In this document: piece by piece, positions 54,347 to 63,697 of the stretch
How positions within the stretch are numbered: position 1 is the first letter of the stretch
Layout of the letters: each line of letters begins with the position of its first letter
DNA from: Candidatus Neomarinimicrobiota bacterium
GTDB taxonomy: Bacteria > Fidelibacterota > JAANXI01
Direction: 5' to 3'
Assembly (NCBI GenBank): GCA_021734025.1
Contig: JAIPJS010000011.1
Coordinates: 1 to 64,000, forward strand
Length of the DNA: 64,000 bases
Program-made: the position numbers and the translations under genes
The notes under the pieces: generated by a model
Databases searched by the model: none
Seen by the model: the letters and a program-made list of their open reading frames with translations, nothing else
What the model was told of the DNA's origin: nothing

Positions 54347-55669
54347 ATGAAACGCCTTATCCCGCTACTGTCATTAATATTTATATCTTCGTTGGTATTT
54401 GCCGGCGGTATTGTTACGAATACGAATCAGAGTGCCGAATTTATCCGGATGCTCAACAGAAATGCCTCCACAGATATCGATGCGGTCTATTATAATCCGG
54501 CGGCTGTGGCTGGCTTCAGCGAAGGTTTATACTTCTATGCCAGTAATCAATCAGTCTTCCAGACCAGAACGGTCACATCAGCTAATTCGACGTTCAACGA
54601 GAATACGTTTGAGGGAAAAACAACGGCACCCGTCTTTCCCAATATCTATGTCGCGTATAATATGGGAGGATTGGCCGTCTCAGGCGGAATTATGCCAATC
54701 GGAGGTGGTGGAAGCGCCGAGTACCCGGATGGGCTCCCGGCATTCGAGTATACGCTGGCAAACTTAGCCAGGGGAATTCCGGCATCTAGCTTGGATCAGC
54801 AACTTTCGCCATATGGAACTATTAACGGTTATTCACTTGAGGCGAAATTTACCGGATCCTCCATTTATCTCGGTGGTCAGGGAAATGTTTCATACCAGGT
54901 TCTTGATTATCTGTCGGTAGCTGCTGGGATTCGATATGTCTATGCCTCGAATACGTATGAGGGGTATTTACGGGATTTAACGTTGTATACCTCTCAGAAC
55001 CCGAACGGTAGCCCGCCAGGAACTATTGCAGCGGCGCAGGCAGGTGCTTTACTTGCAGATAAGGAAGTTGATGCTGCTCGGACAGGAAGTGGCATCGCCG
55101 GAATTCTGAGCGCACAATTCCGACCGATAGATAATGCCAATATCAGCTTTCGTTATGAGACTATTACCAAGTTGGAAATGACCAATGACACCGAGACGGA
55201 TGACGTCGGGCTCTTTCCGGACGGTGCGAAGGTGCAGTCCGATATGCCTGCCTTAATTGCTGTCGGAGTGGGCTACCAAGTGAATTCGAAACTGCATACC
55301 GAAGCGAGTTTTACCTACTATCTGAACTCAGGGGTCGATTGGGAAGGGGACGAGCAGTACGTCAATAACGGGTTCGAAGCCGGACTCGGCGTCGAATATC
55401 AAGTGAATGATGCCATTACTGCCAGTATTGGTGGGCTGACTTCACAATCGGGCGCCACAGAATCCTATCAATCGGATCTTAGCTATAGTCTGAATTCGAC
55501 TTCACTCGGATTGGGATTGGAGTATGCGTTATCGGAAGTTATCGCTCTGAGCGTGGGATATTCGAAAACGTTCTACGAAGATGGTCAAAACGACAAAAGT
55601 GGCAATTTTGCGGAGACATATGGAAAGACGTCTGACGTGATTGCCCTTGGATTCGGATACGATCTGTAA
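54347..55669 (+). CDS. OmpP1/FadL family outer membrane protein
   Basis: 440 residues: signal peptide (LIFISSLVFAGG), then NTNQSAEFIRMLNRNASTDIDAVYYNPAAVAGF, which carries the NPA motif of FadL-type proteins in the plug region. A long beta-barrel ends in FGYDL. FadL proteins take up hydrophobic molecules such as long-chain fatty acids or alkanes. The start at ATG 54347 puts the signal peptide first; upstream in-frame sequence lies in a terminator. Confidence 0.88.
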   Translation: MKRLIPLLSLIFISSLVFAGGIVTNTNQSAEFIRMLNRNASTDIDAVYYNPAAVAGFSEGLYFYASNQSVFQTRTVTSANSTFNENTFEGKTTAPVFPNIYVAYNMGGLAVSGGIMPIGGGGSAEYPDGLPAFEYTLANLARGIPASSLDQQLSPYGTINGYSLEAKFTGSSIYLGGQGNVSYQVLDYLSVAAGIRYVYASNTYEGYLRDLTLYTSQNPNGSPPGTIAAAQAGALLADKEVDAARTGSGIAGILSAQFRPIDNANISFRYETITKLEMTNDTETDDVGLFPDGAKVQSDMPALIAVGVGYQVNSKLHTEASFTYYLNSGVDWEGDEQYVNNGFEAGLGVEYQVNDAITASIGGLTSQSGATESYQSDLSYSLNSTSLGLGLEYALSEVIALSVGYSKTFYEDGQNDKSGNFAETYGKTSDVIALGFGYDL

Positions 55670-55705
55670 GGGCTATTACTTACTGACTATAGCATACATT
55701 TTTTA

Positions 55706-55745
55706 CTGTCGGTGATCGCTTCCAGTGTCACCGACAGTTTTTTTC
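55706..55745. terminator. Terminator between convergent fadL-like and Omp85 genes
   Basis: CTGTCGGTGA (55706-55715) pairs with TCACCGACAG (55728-55737), followed by seven T. Confidence 0.93.
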
Positions 55746-55817
55746 GTAAGAAAAAGACTCGATATGATATAAATCCTATGTCGATTTCGACTGTTTCCCT
55801 CTGCGATTGTCCCATCA

Positions 55818-57119
55818 TCAGAACAGATACCCCAGACTAATATATAATCCGCTGGTACCATCCTGCGGATCGGCGGCTATGCCGTAATCGGCCGCGACGA
55901 TAAAATTTTCATTCAGGGCAATCCGGAATCCGCCGCCGTAGGAAATGTGGGGTGATTCCTCGCGATATGGATCGTGCGTATTCTGATAGACCGAATTCCC
56001 GTATTCCCCGAATGATCGTCCGGCATCAACAAAGCCGTTTAAGGCCAGGTAAAGGTTTTGTCCAAAGAGTTTTCCCCGGTAAAATTTCCAGCGTAATTCC
56101 AGGTTAGTAAAACCGATGGAATTCCCGACAATTCGGTTTTTCAGAATACCCCGGAGTGATTTTGCGCCGCCCAGCCCCTCTTCAATCTTGTAAGAACTCT
56201 GGTAAAACGGGAGCATAAAAAACGGGATATCGCCACCGATCACGCTTTGATATCCAACCCGATAGGCGAATGAAAGATCCTCGGGGATAATTGTAAAGTA
56301 TTGGCGATGTGTAAGCGTGAGCGTTGTATAGGAAAAGTCGTTAAACAGGAACTCCGGCACCGCAGTCAGCATCAGATCAGTCCAGATGCCACGCATTGGA
56401 TTCGGCTCGTTATCCCGGGAATCGTACACCAGCCCGGCTTTCAGGTAATTAGTATTCCCGCCATGTGTTTCGGCATCGGTGATATACCCCATATCTACGT
56501 ATCGATCATAAAATTCCCGGATATTGGGAAGTTGTTCGTCATCCGGCTTGCCCTCGTTTAGTTCCTCTAAATCGACCGAAGCGACATTGGTGTTCCAGTA
56601 TCCGGTTCCGGCAATCCACCGGAGGTTATCTGTGAGTAACTTTCGCTGAAAATCCACCATAAACCGCCCGACGTTCCGCTCATGCCGGTAAAAGACCCGG
56701 CTGCGATATGCGGGATCGTCCTCATCTTCCCAGTCCGGATGATACTGTGTTTGATAGCCGTTAAAACCATAGAATGGAAGCGCTTGCTCAGTCCGGTAAC
56801 TCAGTTCGCTGGTGATCCGGATATCCGCCGGCATCAGGTATTCCGAATCGAAAAAGATGATATTTTGCCCGCTCCCTTTCGTAGTGCGCGTCCACTCCAG
56901 ATAGATGGAATACAGGTAATCCGGGTAGGTTGAACCGTCTCCATAGTTGTAAAGGTTTACTACGGCGCCGTATTTGAATCCGGTGTCCGAATTGTAGGCG
57001 ATGGCGGGCACGCCTCCAAAACTCCAGCCGGAGACAGTCTCCTCATCATCGGTGGCAGAATATCCGACAGTTGAGGTGAACACGAGTGCCATTATCAGAT
57101 AGACGAGTCTATGCGTCAT
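55818..57119 (-). CDS. Omp85-type surface antigen (BamA/TamA barrel family) without POTRA
   Basis: 433 residues with a signal peptide (ALVFTSTVGYSATDD). The barrel has the surface-antigen D15 layout: KYGAVVNLYNYGDGS, LVYDSRDNEPNPMRGIWTDLML (the conserved DxRxxxxxPxxG stretch), then YQSSYKIEEGLGGAKSLRGILKNRIVG with the LRG element of the lid-lock loop. The end is LYISLGYLF. There are no POTRA repeats, so it is not BamA itself. It may be a lipoprotein or lipid exporter-like barrel; function unknown. Confidence 0.86.
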   Translation of the reverse strand: MTHRLVYLIMALVFTSTVGYSATDDEETVSGWSFGGVPAIAYNSDTGFKYGAVVNLYNYGDGSTYPDYLYSIYLEWTRTTKGSGQNIIFFDSEYLMPADIRITSELSYRTEQALPFYGFNGYQTQYHPDWEDEDDPAYRSRVFYRHERNVGRFMVDFQRKLLTDNLRWIAGTGYWNTNVASVDLEELNEGKPDDEQLPNIREFYDRYVDMGYITDAETHGGNTNYLKAGLVYDSRDNEPNPMRGIWTDLMLTAVPEFLFNDFSYTTLTLTHRQYFTIIPEDLSFAYRVGYQSVIGGDIPFFMLPFYQSSYKIEEGLGGAKSLRGILKNRIVGNSIGFTNLELRWKFYRGKLFGQNLYLALNGFVDAGRSFGEYGNSVYQNTHDPYREESPHISYGGGFRIALNENFIVAADYGIAADPQDGTSGLYISLGYLF

Positions 57120-58049
57120 TGGAATATCCTGTGTCTCAATGTTAATTGTAGCTGGTATTAATCAGGTGAGTGAATATTGTCCTAACATCGATCATTTGGG
57201 CAGAGAATACAACGGAAAACAGGGAAAGGGGATGGGATAGGAAAAAACGGGATAAGAGGATAAAGGTATAAGGGTATAAGGTATAGGGAAAACGGAACAG
57301 ATGAATATCCAATGTCCAATTTTCAATACCCAATGTCCAGGTGCCCGGCTCCCTGCCCCGATTGAAGAATGCAGAGTGCAAAATGAAGAAGTAGAAAAAG
57401 CCAAGCCCCAGAGGGGCGGTTGCTTTCAGCCCACCAATCTATTGGTGGGATCAGGGTGTAAAAATATTTTGTCAAATCCCGTCAGAAATGGCTGAAATAC
57501 TGCTCCGATTGAAGAATTCAGAATGAAGATTGATAAGTGATGAAGTGTAAGAAAAACCGGAGGCTGGAGACAAGAGACCGGAAAAGAAAAAGAGGTATAA
57601 GGGTATAGGGTATCAGGTATAATGGAATAGAGAGCAAGGTAATTCTTAATCTTAATCATCCCAAAGGGATCCCTTCGGGATAATCTTACTCTTACTCGGT
57701 TGTTGCCTAGAAAGGAGAAAGCAGGAGGGAGACGGGGAAAAACACGAAATACTGGTATAACAAAAACAACAGACAACCCACAGCGAACAAGCACCCGCTC
57801 AAGTGAGAACTACCAACACATTCGGTGTATTCTTTGCACACTTCACTATTGGCCATTCGCTGATGTGACCCGTATCTCACCAGATACGCTGTCCACCTTT
57901 CTCCTTTTTCCTTGCTCCTTTCATCGTTTTTCCGGTGCATTCCTGAAGAAATTCGTGTATGTTTCACTCTTCATTCAAGATGGCCTGATTGACTCCAGCA
58001 TTCAAGATAGCCTGATTGACTCCAGCAATCGAAATTGAGGATTTTTATT
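57120..58049. repeat. 0.9 kb intergenic repeat region
   Basis: 57238-57400 is a copy of the repeat block found at 49306-49480: AGGTATAAGGGTATAAGG, AATATCCAATGTCCAATTTTCAATACCCAATGTCC, then CCGATTGAAGAATGCAG. A further AGGTATAAGGGTATAGGG occurs at ~57595. CCCACCAATCTATTGGTGGG (57429-57448) is a hairpin. The open frames here have low-complexity, non-protein-like composition. A promoter for the MFS gene is expected near the end. Confidence 0.75.
57973..58026 (+). repeat. Two tandem 27-bp repeats before the MFS gene
   Basis: CATTCAAGATGGCCTGATTG... and CATTCAAGATAGCCTGATTG... are adjacent 27-base units that differ by one base. They end 24 bases before the MFS start codon. Confidence 0.9.
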
Positions 58050-59369
58050 ATGGCAAATAAAAAGCAGATAAACAGTTGGTGCATGTACGACTGGGCGAAC
58101 TCGGCCTTCGCCACCACGGTTATGGCCGGTTTTTTTCCTGTTTTTTTCAAAGAATATTGGAGCGCCGGTGCCAGCGTAAACGAAAGCACGGCGATGCTGG
58201 GATTGGCCAACTCCATGGCGTCGTTAATCGTGGCAGTACTGGCACCGATTCTCGGGGCTATCGCGGATCAGGGCTCCTGGAAAAAGCGGTTTCTGATCAC
58301 CTTCGCCTATCTCGGTGTATTGATGACGGCCGGATTATTCTTTGTCCATAAAGGGGACTGGGTGCTCGCATCGATTCTCTATGCTATAGGTATCCTGGGG
58401 TTTTCCGGAGCGAATATCTTTTACGATTCACTCCTGACCGATGTCTCCAATGATGACAACGTTGATTACGTCTCGGCAAAAGGTTTTTCGCTGGGATATC
58501 TTGGCGGTGGAGTGTTGTTCCTGGTAAATGTGTTAATGTATCTGAATCCCGGCTGGTTCGGGATCCCGGACGGAGCCACGGCCGTCCGACTTTCGTTTTT
58601 GACCGTAGCCGTCTGGTGGGGCCTGTTCACCATCCCACTGATTAAATGGGTACCCGAAGTCAAACGCGAGCTTCCCGGCGATATCAATTTCGTTGTGGCC
58701 GGATTTCGGCAGTTCGGGAATACCTTCGCTAAAATTCGCCATATGAAGGTGCTCTTTACCTTTCTGATTGCCTACTGGCTCTACATTGACGGTGTGGATA
58801 CCGTCATCCGCATGGCCGTGGACTACGGAATGTCCATTGGATTCGAGGCGTCGTCGCTCATTGTGGCGTTGCTCATTACCCAATTCGTCGGTTTCCCGGC
58901 GGCGCTGGCATTCGGGCATCTCGGGAAGCGCTGGGACGTGAAGAAATCTATCTACATTGCTATCGGGGTTTACCTGGCCGTAACTCTGTATGCCACAATG
59001 ATGAACCGCACTATTGAGTTTTACATTTTGGCAGTAGTGATTGGATTAGTGCAGGGCGGCATCCAGGCGCTGAGCCGTTCCTATTACTCCCGGCTGATAC
59101 CAAAAAACCAGAGTGGCGAATTTTACGGCTTTTATAACATGCTCGGCAAATTTGCGGCCATTGTGGGCCCGGTACTCATTGGCGGGGTTGGACTGCTGGC
59201 CAGAAATCTCCTGGGATTCTCGGAAAACCTGGCCTCCCGGGTCGGTATCGGTTCAATCGTGATCCTGTTTATCGCCGGCTGGATTTTACTCTCCATTGTT
59301 GATGAAGAAGAGGGCCGCAGAGAAGCCCGCATTCTCACCGAGGCCGGAATTATCACGGATGACGATTAA
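58050..59369 (+). CDS. MFS transporter, UMF1 (Atg22-like) family
   Basis: 440 residues with about 12 membrane helices. INSWCMYDWANSAFATTVMAGFFPVFFKEYW is the unmistakable N-terminus of the UMF1 family, and GILGFSGANIFYDSLLTDVS and GGIQALSRSYYSRLIPKNQSGEFYGFYNM are further conserved stretches. Substrate unknown; amino-acid or peptide efflux is suggested for relatives in eukaryotic vacuoles. The start is ATG 58050. Confidence 0.93.
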   Translation: MANKKQINSWCMYDWANSAFATTVMAGFFPVFFKEYWSAGASVNESTAMLGLANSMASLIVAVLAPILGAIADQGSWKKRFLITFAYLGVLMTAGLFFVHKGDWVLASILYAIGILGFSGANIFYDSLLTDVSNDDNVDYVSAKGFSLGYLGGGVLFLVNVLMYLNPGWFGIPDGATAVRLSFLTVAVWWGLFTIPLIKWVPEVKRELPGDINFVVAGFRQFGNTFAKIRHMKVLFTFLIAYWLYIDGVDTVIRMAVDYGMSIGFEASSLIVALLITQFVGFPAALAFGHLGKRWDVKKSIYIAIGVYLAVTLYATMMNRTIEFYILAVVIGLVQGGIQALSRSYYSRLIPKNQSGEFYGFYNMLGKFAAIVGPVLIGGVGLLARNLLGFSENLASRVGIGSIVILFIAGWILLSIVDEEEGRREARILTEAGIITDDD

Positions 59370-59469
59370 TTGATGACTTCCGATGAATTTATCCTCATAC
59401 AGTTCCCAGCTTGACGACGGGGATTTTCAGGCTGTATACTTATAGCGTTGTGGAGATATCATTGGAAAT

Positions 59470-60042
59470 ATGGCAGGAGACGCCGTGAGCAAATTGAAGA
59501 GACTTTCACTCCACGTGTTCACATTATCTTTGGTGCTAGGGGGATTACTAACGCTCGCTGGATGTGATGGCACGGCAAGTACCAATTCGCTGGAGCCGCT
59601 TCCGTATCCCAACCAGCGACCAGATTATGCAGTACAAACTTTTTTTCTGGACAGTGACAGCATGGCTTCATTGCAGCCGGAACTGGTGCTCCAGTTTCGG
59701 GGGAGTGATACTCAGGGACGCTACATCATGGAAATGGAGATCCATATTGATATCGAGAACCAAACATCCACCGATTATACCTTTGCTCCGGGCAGGGCGA
59801 CGATTTACAGTTTTTATTCCGATCCCAGCATTGCTACGGTCGGATTGTCTCCAATTGGAACGACGACGTTGGAGCATACTGTGGACGGAAATTCCTTTGC
59901 CACGCTGAAGTATACCAACGATCCCATCGATGGTGACATCATCTACAATTATCAGGATGCCGAATTCTTTGCTGTTTTTTCCATCGAAATCAACGGGAAC
60001 GAGGAAATCTTTACCACACAAGTAACGCAGCCAAGTGGATAA
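59470..60042 (+). CDS. Lipoprotein of unknown function
   Basis: 190 residues. Lipoprotein signal VFTLSLVLGGLLTLAGC places the lipidated Cys at ~residue 33 counting from ATG 59470, or earlier if translation starts at the in-frame GTG 59485. The body is beta-rich with DYAVQTFFLDSDSMASLQPEL and many Asp/Asn turns. It lies ~100 bases after the MFS gene. No family is recognised. Confidence 0.7.
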   Translation: MAGDAVSKLKRLSLHVFTLSLVLGGLLTLAGCDGTASTNSLEPLPYPNQRPDYAVQTFFLDSDSMASLQPELVLQFRGSDTQGRYIMEMEIHIDIENQTSTDYTFAPGRATIYSFYSDPSIATVGLSPIGTTTLEHTVDGNSFATLKYTNDPIDGDIIYNYQDAEFFAVFSIEINGNEEIFTTQVTQPSG

Positions 60043-60053
60043 CCATTACCTGG

Positions 60054-60992
60054 TTACGGAAATATCCCCTCGCTAAAGGTGGTGGGACGAGCGAAATCCC
60101 CGGAGAAGGAAAACGCCATACCGAAGTGCGGTTCGTTCTGACCGTATTGGTTCTGAATCAGCCAGAAGCCGCCCTGAATCCGTTCAAAGAGAGTAAAACC
60201 CAGCATTCCCCCCAGTAAAATACCGTCATCAAACATCGGATTAAGCACCTGTGATGTACTAAAAAAATGAGTGTATCCAGTCCGGATCACCCCTCTGATC
60301 GTAAGCGGAATCCGGGAAAGTCCGTAGCGGAGTTCCGTCTCAATGCCTCCCCGAAGATTACTCGGATTGCCCCCGGTCCGCAGGCCACCTTCCCCAAATG
60401 CATTGAAATGGTAAAATCGGGCACTCTTTAGTCTGTAATCATATTTTCCATAGGCTGTAAGCCCCACTATCTCGTTGCCGAGGTATGGAAGGTCGACCGC
60501 CCCGTACCCAAACAGGTTATGGTAGCCGTTCTGTATACTTGCCCCGCCGAATTTGCCTCTGTACATCATGCCGGCGCCATATTGCAAGGTACTTTTTTCG
60601 AATCGCTCTTCCGTGGAAAGTCTGATTGTGAGCAAATCCGTCCGGTAATTCCGATCAATGTTGGTTAGAATATTGAGGTAGCTGTCCAGCAGCCACCACC
60701 GTCCCTTGTATTTCACAGCCGCCTGACCCCAGAAACTGGCGGTCACATAATCATCATCACCGTCTTCGAGATAAAACTGGCGTAGCACATCAACCGATAA
60801 AAAATTATCGTTCCAATACCCGGCCGAAAACTGAAACGCGGACGATGGCTCACCATCCTGCAAGTCTACTGCGGATAAGGAGTCCGAACCACATATACCC
60901 TGAATGGGCATCCAGAGCAAAATAACAGCCAGCACCATTCGGGAGAGGGGAAAACGGTTTTTTACCTGCAATTTCACCGAAATGTTATTCAA
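60054..60992 (-). CDS. Outer membrane beta-barrel protein, unknown
   Basis: 312 residues with a signal peptide (MVLAVILLWMPIQGICGSD). The body reads as alternating beta-strands (FQFSAGYWNDNFLSVDVLRQFYLEDGDDDYVTASFWGQAAVKY...), with Trp/Tyr-rich edges and Gly turns such as GNPSNLRGGIETELRYGLS. It is the last in a three-gene minus-strand series of barrel-like proteins. It converges with the lipoprotein gene with only 11 bases between stops. No family is recognised. Confidence 0.72.
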   Translation of the reverse strand: MNNISVKLQVKNRFPLSRMVLAVILLWMPIQGICGSDSLSAVDLQDGEPSSAFQFSAGYWNDNFLSVDVLRQFYLEDGDDDYVTASFWGQAAVKYKGRWWLLDSYLNILTNIDRNYRTDLLTIRLSTEERFEKSTLQYGAGMMYRGKFGGASIQNGYHNLFGYGAVDLPYLGNEIVGLTAYGKYDYRLKSARFYHFNAFGEGGLRTGGNPSNLRGGIETELRYGLSRIPLTIRGVIRTGYTHFFSTSQVLNPMFDDGILLGGMLGFTLFERIQGGFWLIQNQYGQNEPHFGMAFSFSGDFARPTTFSEGIFP

Positions 60993-61058
60993 GGTGAGTA
61001 AGTTTCCCGATACTGAGATAAATAATTACTTTGGGTGATAAGTTCATGGTCACGAGTA

Positions 61059-61919
61059 TTATAGCAATATTTTTAACCCAATTGCGCCGGTTTTATTCTC
61101 ATTGTCCGGGGAGAAGGTGTCCCTGATTACGTAAGTATAATAAATCCCAGCGAACTTGTCTTTCCCACGCCGGAACAGGTTAACCGTCAACGTCCACCGC
61201 TGCTCATAGGTATCGTCGGTTTTGCGCCAGAGATGTTGCCCAAGGTTCACGAATGCCGCCCAGTCGTTAAACATTCCGATATGGTATCGGAGATTACTGA
61301 ATAGTTCGGAGTGAAAATTGTGGCTACGGCCCGTATTTGCCGTGCCCGCCGGTGGGACGTATTTTCCAACGTTGACCTGGCCATCCCAGGCGTTTATGAA
61401 CCGGTTCCCCGGCTCAAGATATTTTTTCCGGAGATGGATATGGGAGGAGCCCTTACTCCCGATGCCAATTTGATAACTGTTCCACCAGATGGAGCCGCGG
61501 GTAAAGCCCGGATATTCAATTTCCGGACGATCAATAGTATGAAGGCATTCGTGTTGATACCGGCCACGAATCTGCCAGTTTCCGAACTCGTACCGAAAGC
61601 CCGGAGAAAGCATATACCGTATCCGGTCCAGGCGAATGCGTTCGGTTGAAGATGTCCCGAGAATCGTGGAATTTCCCAGGAGATAATTAAACCGGAATCC
61701 GCGCCATTCCAGGATATCCACAAACGCCATATAGTCTGAGCGATAGGTCGGCGTAATCCCCTGTGAAGCAACCGTACCATGAAGATACGGCGCAATACTC
61801 ATATAACCGTGGGTCTGCACCAGAACCTCGCTGTGTGCATGCGAGGCAATACCCTGCAGTGCAAGCCACCAGAGAAGAGCAATCACTGGAATCTGTCGTT
61901 TTAATGTTTCCGATATCAT
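61059..61919 (-). CDS. Outer membrane-like protein, paralogue 1
   Basis: 286 residues with a signal peptide (IALLWWLALQGIASHAHSE). The mature start HGYMSIAPYLHGTVASQGITPTYRSDYMAFVDILEW and the end VIRDTFSPDNENKTGAIGLKILL line up closely with the next gene (RGYVTVAPYIHGQFPATDLLPGYRADFKAQVNFYRW and VISDTFVPDNEDKFGALGIRIVF). The beta-rich, aromatic-bordered strands suggest a small barrel. No family or function is recognised. Confidence 0.75.
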   Translation of the reverse strand: MISETLKRQIPVIALLWWLALQGIASHAHSEVLVQTHGYMSIAPYLHGTVASQGITPTYRSDYMAFVDILEWRGFRFNYLLGNSTILGTSSTERIRLDRIRYMLSPGFRYEFGNWQIRGRYQHECLHTIDRPEIEYPGFTRGSIWWNSYQIGIGSKGSSHIHLRKKYLEPGNRFINAWDGQVNVGKYVPPAGTANTGRSHNFHSELFSNLRYHIGMFNDWAAFVNLGQHLWRKTDDTYEQRWTLTVNLFRRGKDKFAGIYYTYVIRDTFSPDNENKTGAIGLKILL

Positions 61920-61969
61920 TGGACTATATAATGCAATTTATCCATTTCCGGAGAATGTCTGGCGACAGG

Positions 61970-62803
61970 TCAAAAGACAATCCTGATACCCAGCGCGCCG
62001 AATTTATCTTCATTATCCGGTACGAAGGTATCAGATATGACGTAGGTATAGAACAGCCCGGCGCCGCTGGCTGCACCCCGGTACAGACAGTTCATGGTGA
62101 CGGTGACCTTGTGCTCACCACTGACGGTCCCGGTAAACCACCGGTGTCCGTAGAGTGTGGCGTAGAACGCCCAATTCCTGATAATGCCAACGTGATACCG
62201 GAGGTTTCCATAGATTTCATAGCGGTATGGATGCCGGCGCGCCGACCAAATTGTTCCGGGCGCATCAATAAATTTGCCGGCATTTATCTGTCCATCCCAG
62301 AGATTCAGAATCCCGGAGTCCATCCGGAAATATCGCTCCCGCAGATGTAACTGTGTCGATCCCCGAGATCCAAATCCAATCATGGCACTGTTCCACCAGT
62401 AGATCTTTTTCGGATCCACGCCACTAACCTTGTTGATGCTCTCCCGCTTCACCGAGGTTTTCACAAACCATCGTTCGCCCTGATACCGGAGTTCCGGTGC
62501 AAGATAGTACCGGAGTCGATCCAGGCTGAGTTGGGAGAACGAGTCGGGTGGCCGGTGCATCAGTGTCTCATTGCCTGTCGTTCCTGACAGATAGATCCTG
62601 TCCCAGCGATAGAAATTCACTTGGGCTTTGAAGTCCGCCCTATATCCGGGTAAGAGATCCGTTGCCGGAAACTGCCCGTGTATATACGGGGCGACCGTCA
62701 CGTAGCCCCGTGTTGACATTAAAAATTCGGCACGTATGCCTGAAGGCAATAATAACACAAACAGAGCCGCACAGAGATATGGTTTAAAGGATCGCATGGG
62801 CAA
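61970..62803 (-). CDS. Outer membrane-like protein, paralogue 2
   Basis: 277 residues, signal peptide (LCAALFVLLLPSGIRAE). It is clearly a duplicate of the neighbouring 61059-61919 protein: the same opening (RGYVTVAPYIHG), central IYWWNSAMIGFGSRGSTQLHLRERYF versus IWWNSYQIGIGSKGSSHIHLRKKYL, and the same ending. The conserved Trp-Trp-Asn-Ser and HLR segments mark a distinct family that I cannot name. It is the first gene of the minus-strand trio. Confidence 0.75.
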   Translation of the reverse strand: MPMRSFKPYLCAALFVLLLPSGIRAEFLMSTRGYVTVAPYIHGQFPATDLLPGYRADFKAQVNFYRWDRIYLSGTTGNETLMHRPPDSFSQLSLDRLRYYLAPELRYQGERWFVKTSVKRESINKVSGVDPKKIYWWNSAMIGFGSRGSTQLHLRERYFRMDSGILNLWDGQINAGKFIDAPGTIWSARRHPYRYEIYGNLRYHVGIIRNWAFYATLYGHRWFTGTVSGEHKVTVTMNCLYRGAASGAGLFYTYVISDTFVPDNEDKFGALGIRIVF

Positions 62804-63029
62804 TATTTTTCCAGGTCCCCGGAAGAAAAATAAAGGTAGACGTAACGAAATCGACGCGCAACTCTTTACTGATGGAGTGCAGGAAAAATTGTGTATGGCT
62901 CTGTCTCAGGAGGTGCTATTTGATTGTTGTGACAGTCCGGAGCGGTTCTTCGAATTGCTCCGGCGGAGACTGGAGAAGTCTGAACAATTACTATCCAACC
63001 GTCCCTTGGGGATCCCGTTGAGACAGTAA
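62796..63029 (+). CDS. Possible small hypothetical protein
   Basis: A 77-residue frame from ATG 62796, with a basic opening (PGPRKKNKGRRNEID) and a helical-looking body (ALSQEVLFDCCDSPERFFELLRRRLEKSEQLL). It starts inside the 5' end of the divergent paralogue gene and ends in a repeat block. No clear ribosome site. It may be spurious. Confidence 0.25.
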   Translation: MGNIFPGPRKKNKGRRNEIDAQLFTDGVQEKLCMALSQEVLFDCCDSPERFFELLRRRLEKSEQLLSNRPLGIPLRQ

Positions 63030-63397
63030 GTCCAATATCCAATGTCGAAGTGCCCAACCTCCCTGCCCGAATTGAAGAATGCAAAATGAAGAAGGAAGAA
63101 ATATAAAACCGGACTCCGGAAAAGAAGAAACGGGTGTAGGGGTATTGTGGTATAAGGGTATAAGGAAAAAGGAGAAGGGAGAAAGGGTGGGTGACGATAG
63201 CCCAGGGTATCCCGGAGGGATCGGGTTGGGGAAGGAATTCCAATTTGTCGCAGCGAACCAATATCGAAGTATGCAAACTGCGAAGGACAGGAGAGGATAG
63301 ACTCCGGACACTAGACACCTATAACACGATTTTAACCCGAACACTTGAACACACGAACACTTTAACACTGGAGAGGTGATGAAAGGAGGGGAAAAAG
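63024..63397. repeat. Intergenic repeat region before tRNA-Leu
   Basis: It holds CCAATATCCAATGTCGAAGTGCCCAACC, then CCCGAATTGAAGAATGCAAAATGAAGAAG (63030-63095), then GGTATAAGGGTATAAGG (~63149), the same blocks as at 49306 and 57238 but rearranged in order. Bases 63322-63366 carry the AACCCGAACACTTGAACAC...CGAACACTTTAACACT motif shared with 49757-49780. No gene is seen. Confidence 0.7.
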
Positions 63398-63481
63398 TGC
63401 CGAGGGCGGGATTCGAACCCGCACGTCCTTGCGAACACTAGACCCTGAACCTAGCGCGTCTGCCAGTTCCGCCACCTCGGC
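63398..63481 (-). tRNA. tRNA-Leu (CAG anticodon)
   Basis: On the minus strand GCCGAGG...CCTCGGC forms the acceptor stem. The D-arm contains GGCGGAACTGGCAGACGC. The anticodon stem CTAGG/TCTAG encloses loop TTCAGGG, with CAG at positions 34-36, so it reads CUG leucine codons. A long class II variable arm (TGTTCGCAAGGACG) and the T-loop GGGTTCGAATCCC are present. CCA is not encoded. Confidence 0.96.
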
Positions 63482-63697
63482 AAATAAATTGTGACTGCCC
63501 GTCGACTATCAAAAGTAATGTCGTAGTCGCCAGTAGCTCAAGACTTGTAACAGTCCCGACTGGTCGGGGCGCCACCTCGGCTGATCTCTCAAAGAGCGAT
63601 GAAAATATACAATGCCCACCGGGGAAGTCCAATATTAAATATTGAATTTAGCAGGGCCGCCCGATAAATTCTTATTCTTTGTAAACAAGGGGAATGT

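Noticed and set aside
57700-58038. 112-codon frame before the MFS gene
   Set aside because: It covers intergenic repeats and the tandem 27-bp units, and the real MFS start at 58050 begins a known family N-terminus.
44341-63370. Intergenic repeats as a CRISPR array
   Set aside because: There is no regular repeat-spacer spacing and no cas gene; the blocks are dispersed over 19 kb and vary in length.
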